From Rubrivivax sp. (lineage in GTDB: Bacteria > Pseudomonadota > Gammaproteobacteria > Burkholderiales > Burkholderiaceae_C): 64,000 nt of DNA. A program made the translations under genes and the position numbers. The stretch spans positions 1-64,000 of the forward strand of contig JAIXSE010000015.1 in assembly GCA_027484825.1 (NCBI GenBank). The letters run 5' to 3'. Positions 47,956 through 55,011 of the stretch are shown in pieces (the stretch's first letter is position 1; each line of letters begins with the position of its first letter). Under the pieces are notes generated by a model that saw only the letters and a list, made by a program, of their open reading frames with translations, was not told where the DNA came from and did not search any database.

Positions 47956-48656
47956 CTCAGACTGCCCATGTCCTGGTTCCCCAGGACGGCCCCCCGGAAC
48001 TGCTGTTTGTGCTGCTGCATGGCGCCGGCGCAGACGGTGAACAGATGCGCCCGCTGGCCGAGGCGCTGCACCGCCAGTACCCGCGTGCGGCGCTGGTGAT
48101 GCCCAACGGCTTCCAGCCCTTCGACGGTATTCCGGGCGGCGGAGCCGGTTTCCAGTGGTTCTCCGAACGCGGGGATGAGACGCTGCGGGCGCTGCAACTC
48201 TCTGCCGCCGTGCCGTCGCTGGTGGCCCTGGTGCGCCAGTGGGCGGACAAGCTGTCGCTGTCCTGGGACCGGGTGGCCCTGGGCGGGTTCTCGCAAGGGG
48301 CGATGCTGGCCCTGGAGGCCCTTCAGCAGGAAGAGGCGCTGGCCGGGCGGGTGCTGGCCTTTGCCGGTGGCTATGCCTACTGGCCGCAACACGCGCCGCA
48401 GGATGTCTGCATCCACCTGCTGCATGGCAAGGACGACTCTGAACTGCCCTACGCGCCGCTGCTGAGCGCCGCACAGGAACTGGTGTCGCTGGGCGCGGAC
48501 CTCACCGCGGATGTGCTGCCCCACGTGGGCCATGAACTGCATCCGCAACTGATCGACCGGGCGATGGAGCAATTGCGGACCTTCATCCCGGCGCGTCTGT
48601 GGCGCGAGGCGGTGCTGACGGCCGCGGAGCAGGACAAGACCGAGCCGCGGCACTGA
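47952..48656 (+). CDS. ypfH: Alpha/beta hydrolase, YpfH-like carboxylesterase
   Basis: Serine esterase of 234 residues, cytoplasmic. LLFVLLHGAGADGEQM carries the oxyanion HG; nucleophile elbow VALGGFSQGAMLAL (GFSQG); Asp in LLHGKDDSELPY; His in LPHVGHELHPQLIDRA. This is the phospholipase/carboxylesterase (Abhydrolase_2) family, and its length and blocks fit E. coli YpfH. It overlaps the thioredoxin gene by four bases and converges on the M14 peptidase gene with an 18-base gap and no visible terminator. Confidence 0.88.
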   Translation: MTQTAHVLVPQDGPPELLFVLLHGAGADGEQMRPLAEALHRQYPRAALVMPNGFQPFDGIPGGGAGFQWFSERGDETLRALQLSAAVPSLVALVRQWADKLSLSWDRVALGGFSQGAMLALEALQQEEALAGRVLAFAGGYAYWPQHAPQDVCIHLLHGKDDSELPYAPLLSAAQELVSLGADLTADVLPHVGHELHPQLIDRAMEQLRTFIPARLWREAVLTAAEQDKTEPRH

Positions 48657-48674
48657 GCCTGCACCGCAGCCGCC

Positions 48675-50381
48675 TCAGTCCAGCGTCACTTCCGTCCGCA
48701 CCGTGCCTGCGCGGTCGGCGCTGGCCACCAGTTGCAGCCGCGTGCCTTGCGGCGCCCGCACCACCCATTCGGCCACGGCCCGGTCGCCGGTGACGTCCTG
48801 CTCCGGCAGAAAGGACAGCTGGGACTGCTTGGGCGCGTGGCCCTCCAGATGCGGGCCTTCGATGCGCGGCTTGCCGCTGACCAGGCTCGCCCCAGGATCA
48901 GCGGGCAGCAGGATCTCGAAGATCACGCCCCGCACCTGCTTGCGGGTCAGCGCCTGCTTGGTCACATAGGCCGGCAGCCAGCCGCTGTTGGCCACCGCCA
49001 GACGCACCCGCCAGGTGTCCGGCCCCAGGGCCCGCACTTCCGTGCGCAGCAGCTCCAGCTTGGGCAGGCTGAGCGCAATCTGCGTCATCCAGGCCGGAAA
49101 ACGCGCCGCTTCCCGCTCTCGCAGATGAGGCGGCGGATTGCGCCAATAGTTCATCTTGTCCCAGCCGCCGATCTCCACCTCTCCCAGCTGCGGATGGAGG
49201 AACGGTGTCCAGTCCACATGGGCCTGCCCGTTGCAGGCTTCGTCGCTCCACTTCAGCAGCTTGAGGTCGTCCTCCACCGGATGGTCCCGGAACCAGTCGA
49301 TCCACTTGTAGCCGGACACGCCGGCTTCCTTGTTGGGCGACCACAGCTCCACCACCCAGAACAGCGCCCCCAGGTGCTCATAGACCCAGTCCTGCGTGCC
49401 GGTGACGACTTCCTTGGGGTGGTACTTGAATTCGTGCCAGATGCTCACCACCGGATAGCCGGTGTGTTTTTCCCCCAGGGCCGAGAAGCGCTGGAAGGCC
49501 CACAGGTCCTCGGGCGGCATGTCGTCGTCCGAGCGGGTGCCGCAGGGGCGCAGGATCACGCCGCTGTAGGTGTGGAAGCTGATGGCCGCGCCGATGTTGG
49601 GATGGCTGACCAGAAAGTCCACCATCGCCCGGACTTCCGGCTCACTGGCCGGGTAAGGACCGGCGCCCGACTGCTCGAATTCCTGGCGCCATCCGGCCGG
49701 GAAATTCCGGTTCAGGTCCAGGCCCTCGACGTCCTTGTTGACCTTGATCGTCAGGCCGTCATGGTTGAGGAGGACGCCCTCGGGCATCAGCCGGTAGTAC
49801 TCCCCGCCGAATTCTCCGGGCTCGCGCGGCACCATCAGCCGCGGCTCCTGCGGATGCTTCTTGTAGCCGCCATGCGGGTCCCGCACCCGCATGGTGAGGA
49901 TGCGGCCATCCCCATCGATGTCCTCGACGGTGAGCCCCTCCACCGGTGGCTCGTCGTAGGGATAGGGCCGGGTGGAGGAACGGATGTGGCGCGGGCGGTC
50001 CGCCAGGGCCAGCTCCGCCCCGTCCGGGTTGAGGCGCGGCACCATGTAGACGGTGCGGGTGTCCAGCAGATGGGTGACCTGCGCATCCTGGCCGTAGTGG
50101 TTGACCAGGTGGTGCAGGTAGTAGAGGCAACTGGTGCAGGCCGTCAGCTCGGACGCATGGATGTTGCCGTCCAGCCAGAAGGCCGGCTTGTCGACATCGG
50201 CGCCGGTGGCCGTGTTGGTGATGATGACGGCCCAGATGTCCCGCCCCTCATGGCTGCGGCCGATGGAGCGGACCGACACCAGATTGGGACAGGCCTGCAC
50301 ATAGGCCATCAGCAGCTCCGTCAGCGCCTCGTACCGTGGGAATTCGTCGAAGCGGGGCGTGGGCAGTGCGGTCATGGACAT
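48675..50381 (-). CDS. M14-family zinc carboxypeptidase
   Basis: 568 residues, without a signal peptide. Zinc-binding WLDGNIHASELTACTSCLYYLHHLV (HxxE ligands in NIHASE) and MVPRLNPDGAE, then the third ligand in AISFHTYSGVILRP and the catalytic Glu in LFWVVELWSPNKEAG. The C-terminal 150 residues form a beta domain (TWRVRLAVANSGWLPAYVTKQAL, ISGKPRIEG-like) seen in large cytosolic M14 members. An ATG six bases later is an alternative start. Substrate unknown; the family includes peptidases that trim cell-wall or intracellular peptides. Confidence 0.92.
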   Translation of the reverse strand: MSMTALPTPRFDEFPRYEALTELLMAYVQACPNLVSVRSIGRSHEGRDIWAVIITNTATGADVDKPAFWLDGNIHASELTACTSCLYYLHHLVNHYGQDAQVTHLLDTRTVYMVPRLNPDGAELALADRPRHIRSSTRPYPYDEPPVEGLTVEDIDGDGRILTMRVRDPHGGYKKHPQEPRLMVPREPGEFGGEYYRLMPEGVLLNHDGLTIKVNKDVEGLDLNRNFPAGWRQEFEQSGAGPYPASEPEVRAMVDFLVSHPNIGAAISFHTYSGVILRPCGTRSDDDMPPEDLWAFQRFSALGEKHTGYPVVSIWHEFKYHPKEVVTGTQDWVYEHLGALFWVVELWSPNKEAGVSGYKWIDWFRDHPVEDDLKLLKWSDEACNGQAHVDWTPFLHPQLGEVEIGGWDKMNYWRNPPPHLREREAARFPAWMTQIALSLPKLELLRTEVRALGPDTWRVRLAVANSGWLPAYVTKQALTRKQVRGVIFEILLPADPGASLVSGKPRIEGPHLEGHAPKQSQLSFLPEQDVTGDRAVAEWVVRAPQGTRLQLVASADRAGTVRTEVTLD

Positions 50382-50563
50382 CCCTGGTCAGTCAAAACGA
50401 CCCGGTGATTGTGCCGACGCGGTCTTGCGGGCTGCCTCCGTCTAAACGCTAGGCCGCAGCGGCCGGGACGATGCGGCGTGCGGCTGCCGCCCGGGAAGGC
50501 ACGGCACGGCACCGCACAACGTGGCACCGCACATGCCTGGGCCGAGGCAGGCACCGGCACGGT

Positions 50564-51442
50564 TCACTGGCCTTTGAACTGCCCCTGGAACTGCCGCGAG
50601 ACCGGCAGCTTCTCGGAACTGCCCTTGAGGCTGAGCTGCATGGTGTTCTCGTCCAGCCGCGTGGCACTGGCCACGAAGCGGCTGTTGACCACCACCGAGC
50701 GATGCACCTGCCAGAAGAGGTGGGGATCGAGGTCGGCCAGCAGCTCCTTCAGCGCCGTGCGGATCCAGGCTTCGCCGTCGCGATGCACCACGCGGGTGTA
50801 GCGGCTGTCACTCTGGAAGAACAGGACGTCCTCCGGGGCAATCAGCTGCACCTCCCGGCCTTGGCTGGCCTGGATGGGGCGCATGGGCGGACGCTGGGCG
50901 GGCAGCAGTTGGCGCAGCAGTTCGAGGGTGGCGGCGTTCAGGCTGGAAGGCGGGTTGGACGGTGTGCTGGACAGCGAGGCTTCCAGCGCGTCGGAGCGCG
51001 CGTCGGAGGGCGAGGCATGGAGCGCAGCGGGGGACGTGGCATGGGGCGAGGAGGAGGACGTCCCCGACGAAGCCGCCAGCCGCGCGCGCAGACGCTGCAG
51101 GCATTGCTCCAGCCGAAGGTCCTCCACCGGCTTGAGCAGGTAGTCCACCGCCCCTGCTTCGAAGGCGGAGAGGGCGTGGTCGCCATAGGCGGTGACGAAG
51201 ACCACCTGCGGCGGCTCCGCCAACTGCGCCAGTCGATGGGCCACCTCCAGCCCGGACAGGCCCGGCATGCGGATGTCCAGAAAGCACAGCTGCGGCTCCA
51301 GCGCGAGACAGTCGTCCCAGGCGTCAACGCCATTGGTGCTCTGGGCCACGAGGGTGAGATCCGGTGCCAGGCGACCTAGCACGGCGCGCAACTGCTCGCG
51401 CGGGCCTTCCTCGTCATCGGCGATCAGGGTGGTGATGCTCAT
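50564..51442 (-). CDS. LytTR-family response regulator (AlgR/LytR type)
   Basis: 292 residues. Receiver: TLIADDEEGPREQL, phospho-acceptor Asp in LCFLDIRMPGLSGLEVA, FVTAYGDHA and VDYLLKPVED. A Ser/Ala/Pro-rich linker of about 60 residues joins it to a LytTR DNA-binding domain (EVQLIAPEDVLFFQSDSRYTRVVHRDGEAWIRTALKELL, FWQVHRSVVVNSRFV). The ATG at 51442 overlaps the sensor-gene stop by four bases, so the pair is translationally coupled. The same reading phase stays open for another 1.2 kb upstream but runs through the kinase gene in the wrong frame. Confidence 0.93.
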   Translation of the reverse strand: MSITTLIADDEEGPREQLRAVLGRLAPDLTLVAQSTNGVDAWDDCLALEPQLCFLDIRMPGLSGLEVAHRLAQLAEPPQVVFVTAYGDHALSAFEAGAVDYLLKPVEDLRLEQCLQRLRARLAASSGTSSSSPHATSPAALHASPSDARSDALEASLSSTPSNPPSSLNAATLELLRQLLPAQRPPMRPIQASQGREVQLIAPEDVLFFQSDSRYTRVVHRDGEAWIRTALKELLADLDPHLFWQVHRSVVVNSRFVASATRLDENTMQLSLKGSSEKLPVSRQFQGQFKGQ

Positions 51443-52677
51443 GAACGCTGGCCCTCCTGAGAATGGGAATCCGCGGGGATGGCGACGGTCGCTGGAGGCA
51501 GTGGGGACGTCGAGGACATCGGGGTTATCGGAGGCCTCGGCGACAGCGGTGACGGCGCTTCCACCGGGCTCAACGACGGCACCGGCAACGTGGGCGCCGC
51601 CAGCGGCCACTCGATCCAGGCCAGACAGCCCGGCGCTGCCGCTTCCAGCCCCATTTGCGCCGCCCCGCCGGATTGAGCCGCCAGTCGCTCCCGGGTGTTG
51701 TGCAGCCCCACCCCGTCGCAGGCGCCGGCCGCCAGTCCGGCGCCGGTGTCCTGCACTTCCAGCCGCAGCCAGCGGCTGTCCTGCGTGAGGCTCAAGGTGA
51801 CGGCGATGTGGCCGCCGCGCAGACTCGGCTCCACGCCGTGGGTGATGGCGTTTTCCGCCAGCGTCAGCAAGGTGCCGGGCGGCAGCGTGGCCTGGCTGAG
51901 CACCGACGCCGGCACCCGGGTGGTGTCGACGGCCCAGGTCAGGCGGGCCCCCAGGCGGGCCTGCATGATGTCCAGGTAGCTGCGCACAATCTGCAGTTCC
52001 TCGGCCACCGGCAGCCGGTCCTGCTCGAACATCGGCAGCGTGGCCCGCAGGTAGCGGGTGAGCGACCGCAGCAGCGGCCCTCCGCGCGCATCCTGCGTGT
52101 CCACCCAATGCTGCAGCGAAGCGAGGGTGTTGAAGAGAAAGTGCGGCTGGATCTGCGCGGCTGCCAGGCGCTGGGCCATGGCCACGCGCTGCTGCTGCTC
52201 GTCCAGCTCGCGGAGCCGATTCTCCAGTTGCTGCGAACGGTAGATCGTCAGGAACCACCAGGACGACAGCATCACCGCCAGGCCCCCGGCCAGCAGCGGC
52301 ATGGTGTCCCGCATCAGGCTCTTCTGGCCGGCATGCACCATCAGGATGGGCACCAGCCCCGCCAGCAGGCCGGCGCCCAGCGAGGCCAGGTTGAAGCGCG
52401 CGCGGGTCGGCCGCCGCCACAGCCAGCGGGCCACGGCCAGGCCCGCCGCCGCAGCCCCCAGCGCCACCACCAGCAGGCCTGTGGCCACGACCGGCGGCAG
52501 GAACTTGTAGAACAGCACCACCAGCATCACGACGTTGCTGTAGACATAACAGTCGATGCCCAGCAACCAGCGCTGGGGGCCGGCACGCGCCAGCTCCCCC
52601 TCGGTGAAGGTGCGGCGCGGGCCGGGGAACAGCCATTGGGTCCAGTCGATGCGGCGGGCGTCAGGCATGGCGGGCAT
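51439..52677 (-). CDS. LytS/AlgZ-type sensor histidine kinase
   Basis: 412 residues. Four hydrophobic segments (about 45-65, 65-87, 97-115, 125-145) form a compact membrane domain, followed by a coiled coil (QQLENRLRELDEQQQRVAMAQ) and the His_kinase domain with IQPHFLFNTLASLQHW (phospho-acceptor His179). HATPase boxes are TLAENAITHGVEPS and DTGAGLAAG...GVGLHNTRERL. The tail after 360 is about 50 Pro/Ser/Thr residues with no known role. It is the first gene of the pair with the LytTR regulator. Confidence 0.92.
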   Translation of the reverse strand: MPAMPDARRIDWTQWLFPGPRRTFTEGELARAGPQRWLLGIDCYVYSNVVMLVVLFYKFLPPVVATGLLVVALGAAAAGLAVARWLWRRPTRARFNLASLGAGLLAGLVPILMVHAGQKSLMRDTMPLLAGGLAVMLSSWWFLTIYRSQQLENRLRELDEQQQRVAMAQRLAAAQIQPHFLFNTLASLQHWVDTQDARGGPLLRSLTRYLRATLPMFEQDRLPVAEELQIVRSYLDIMQARLGARLTWAVDTTRVPASVLSQATLPPGTLLTLAENAITHGVEPSLRGGHIAVTLSLTQDSRWLRLEVQDTGAGLAAGACDGVGLHNTRERLAAQSGGAAQMGLEAAAPGCLAWIEWPLAAPTLPVPSLSPVEAPSPLSPRPPITPMSSTSPLPPATVAIPADSHSQEGQRS

Positions 52678-52824
52678 GGGATGCAGGGTCGGGACGGTTG
52701 CAAGCCAGTCTGCAGTCTAGGCAGGCCCCGACCACAGGGCGCCCGGCCTGCGGCGAACGGCGGCCTGGCAGGACGAGCTGCCGGACCTGCCGCCTGGGCA
52801 GCGTGCGCCTCAGCAGAGCCCGCC

Positions 52825-53580
52825 TCAGCAGAGTGCTTCGCCGCCCTGGAAGACCTTGAGCTGTCCCGGCTCGATGGCGCACCAGGGCTCATCGCGGGTC
52901 AGGGGTTCGGTGGCGACGATCGCAATGCGGTCTGCGTCGGTGGTCTTGGCGGCCAGGTCGATGCTCAGGTCTTCATCCTGCAGGGTGACCGGTCCGAAGG
53001 GCGGGCGACGCAGCAGGTAATGCAGCCGGGTGGAGCCATGCGCCCACAGGGCCTGGCCGTTGGACAGCAGCATGTTGAAGGTGCCGTGGCGGTTGAGCTG
53101 GGGCAGCAGCTCCCGCAGGGTGTGGTTGAGCTCCTCGATGGCCGGCATGTCGGCATGGGCCTTGGCCAGCTCCTGCATCAGCCAGCAGAAAGCCCGTTCA
53201 CTGTCGGTCTGGCCGACCGGCCGGAAGGCCGCATGCAGCCGCGGCTGGAAGGCCTTGAGGTCGCCGTTGTGGGCAAACACCCAGTAGCGGCCCCACAGCT
53301 CCCGCACGAAGGGATGGGTGTTCTCCAGCGACACCACGCCCTGGGTCGCCTTGCGGATGTGGGCAATGACCACATCACTCTGGATGGGATAGTGCTTGAC
53401 CAGCTCGGCCAGCGGCGACACCCGGGCGCTGTGGTGGTCCACGAAGTGCCGCAGGCCGCGACCCTCGAAGAAGGCGATGCCGAAGCCGTCCTTGTGTTCG
53501 TCGGCGCGGGTGGCAAGACCGGCGAAGCTGAACATCACATCGGTGGGGCGGCGGGCATTCATGCCCATCAGCTGGCACAT
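52825..53580 (-). CDS. Class II glutamine amidotransferase, YafJ-like
   Basis: 251 residues from ATG at 53580, which makes Cys2 the catalytic N-terminal nucleophile of an Ntn-hydrolase (MCQLMGMNA, Met removed). Further marks: DGFGIAFFEG, VIAHIRKATQGVVSLENTHPFVRELWGRYWVFAHNGDL and IAIVATEPLTRDEPW. Cytoplasmic. Members of the YafJ/EgtC group hydrolyse amide or gamma-glutamyl bonds of small molecules, and some repair deaminated glutathione; the exact substrate here is not determined. ATGs in longer frames are rejected because they would bury Cys2. Confidence 0.92.
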   Translation of the reverse strand: MCQLMGMNARRPTDVMFSFAGLATRADEHKDGFGIAFFEGRGLRHFVDHHSARVSPLAELVKHYPIQSDVVIAHIRKATQGVVSLENTHPFVRELWGRYWVFAHNGDLKAFQPRLHAAFRPVGQTDSERAFCWLMQELAKAHADMPAIEELNHTLRELLPQLNRHGTFNMLLSNGQALWAHGSTRLHYLLRRPPFGPVTLQDEDLSIDLAAKTTDADRIAIVATEPLTRDEPWCAIEPGQLKVFQGGEALC

Positions 53581-53635
53581 CACAACACTCCGGAAGTCAG
53601 GCGCCCGGTCGCATCCAGGCGTCCTTGATGATCGC

Positions 53636-54862
53636 TCATTCCAGGAACAGGCGGGCCAGTCCCTTGACGCTGACCAGATTGCCGGGATTGCTGGTTTCGT
53701 TGAGCACACCGCTCATGCGCTCGAGCAGACGCGGGCTCTTGCGGGCGCGCCAGATCAGCAGGTCGGCCAACCAGGGGAAGGCGTTGACCCGGTTGCCACG
53801 CTCATAGAGGTCGTACTTGGGTTGCAGCGAGCGCAGGCCCTCTTCATAGCTGGCCCGCACGGCGGCATCTTCCTGGCGATGCGTCAGGATGGCCTCGGCG
53901 GCCAGCAGGCCGGTTTCCATCGCCTTGCCGATGCCTTCGCCGGTGAAGGAATAGGTGGAGCCGGCGGCCTCGCCCACCACCAGCAGGCCGGGACGGGTCC
54001 AGCGGGCGCCCTTGAGCGTGCAGCGCAGCGGCGCGCCTTTGAGGTCGCCCACCAGTTGCCCTTCGGCCATCAGCCGCTTGGCCATCGGGTGGTAGCCGAT
54101 GAAGGCGTCGAAGATGGCGCGCAGGTTGACGTCCTTCTTCTGGCCCTTGCCGGCGAGGTCGCGGTGGCTGTTGGTCACGCCGACCCCGATATTGAAGTGG
54201 CCGTCCGGCGCCGGGAAGATCCATCCATAACCCGGCTGCACCGGCTTGCACCACACCACCTCCAGGGCCTTGATCTCATCGACCAGCGACGGCGCATGCA
54301 CATAACCGCGCAGGGCCACGCCGCTGGGGGTGTGGCGCTCGCACATGCCAGCGGCGGTCAGGGCCTTGGGCACGGCACCGGTGGCCAGCAGCACCCAGTC
54401 GGCCTCGATCTCATGGGGCTGGCCGTCGATCAGGAAGCGGGCGCCGCGCACCCGGCCCTGCGCGTCTTCCAGCGGAGCCTCGAAGCGGGCGGGCGACAGG
54501 AACCGGGCGCCGGCTTCCTGGGCGCCCAGGTTGAGGATTTCATCGAGCTGCTTGCGCGGCAGCACGGCCAGATGGCCGGGCACGTCGATGCTGCCGCCAC
54601 GCGGGCCGACACAGCGCACATGGCTGGAACGCTCGGCCTTGGCCATGACGCGCTCCAGCAGGCCCAGGCGTTCCAGGGCCTGGTGGGCGTCGGGGATCAG
54701 GCCGTCGCCGCAGATCTTGTCGCGGCCCAGCGGATGCTGGTCGGCCATGACGACGTCCAGGCCGGCCCGGGCCAGCCAGCGGGCAGCGGCGGAGCCGGCC
54801 GGGCCGGCGCCGATGATGAGAACCTGGGTGCGGGTGGGGAGAGCGGGTCGGGCGTCGATCAT
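53636..54862 (-). CDS. FAD-dependent oxidoreductase, geranylgeranyl reductase-like
   Basis: 408 residues from ATG at 54862. N-terminal Rossmann motif VLIIGAGPAGSAAARWLARAGLDVVMAD. GRDKICGDGLIPDA resembles the CGG/CGD block of the geranylgeranyl reductase family. ALLATGAVPKALTAAG-like and GLLVVGEAAGSTYSFTGEGIGKAMETGLLAAEAIL (FAD-binding GD/GE box) follow. Homologues reduce isoprenoid or unsaturated lipid chains, or hydroxylate aromatics. In a non-phototroph the substrate cannot be named. It lies downstream of the terminator of the first TonB receptor, so it is transcribed independently. Confidence 0.88.
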   Translation of the reverse strand: MIDARPALPTRTQVLIIGAGPAGSAAARWLARAGLDVVMADQHPLGRDKICGDGLIPDAHQALERLGLLERVMAKAERSSHVRCVGPRGGSIDVPGHLAVLPRKQLDEILNLGAQEAGARFLSPARFEAPLEDAQGRVRGARFLIDGQPHEIEADWVLLATGAVPKALTAAGMCERHTPSGVALRGYVHAPSLVDEIKALEVVWCKPVQPGYGWIFPAPDGHFNIGVGVTNSHRDLAGKGQKKDVNLRAIFDAFIGYHPMAKRLMAEGQLVGDLKGAPLRCTLKGARWTRPGLLVVGEAAGSTYSFTGEGIGKAMETGLLAAEAILTHRQEDAAVRASYEEGLRSLQPKYDLYERGNRVNAFPWLADLLIWRARKSPRLLERMSGVLNETSNPGNLVSVKGLARLFLE

Positions 54863-54887
54863 GGGAGGATTCTCGCCGAGCCGGACA

Positions 54888-54920
54888 CAAAAAAAGGCCC
54901 CCAACTTGCGTTGGAGGCCT
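54888..54920 (-). terminator. Intrinsic terminator of TonB receptor 1
   Basis: Stem 54895-54905 / 54910-54920 (AGGCCTCCAAC-GCAA-GTTGGGGGCCT on the minus strand, 10 of 11 pairs) followed by a T-run (54895-54888). Confidence 0.85.
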
Positions 54921-55011
54921 CTTTGTATGGGGGCGGGCGGCCGGACTTGCCGGCACGCCCCAGCCAGGCGCCCACCGGTTCACACCGGCGGGGCCAGGTC
55001 AGACGACTCGA

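Noticed and set aside
50564-52636. 690-codon frame that would extend the LytTR regulator at its N-terminus
   Set aside because: The extra 398 codons are the kinase gene read out of frame; the regulator begins on its receiver strand at 51442 with a coupled ATGA start.
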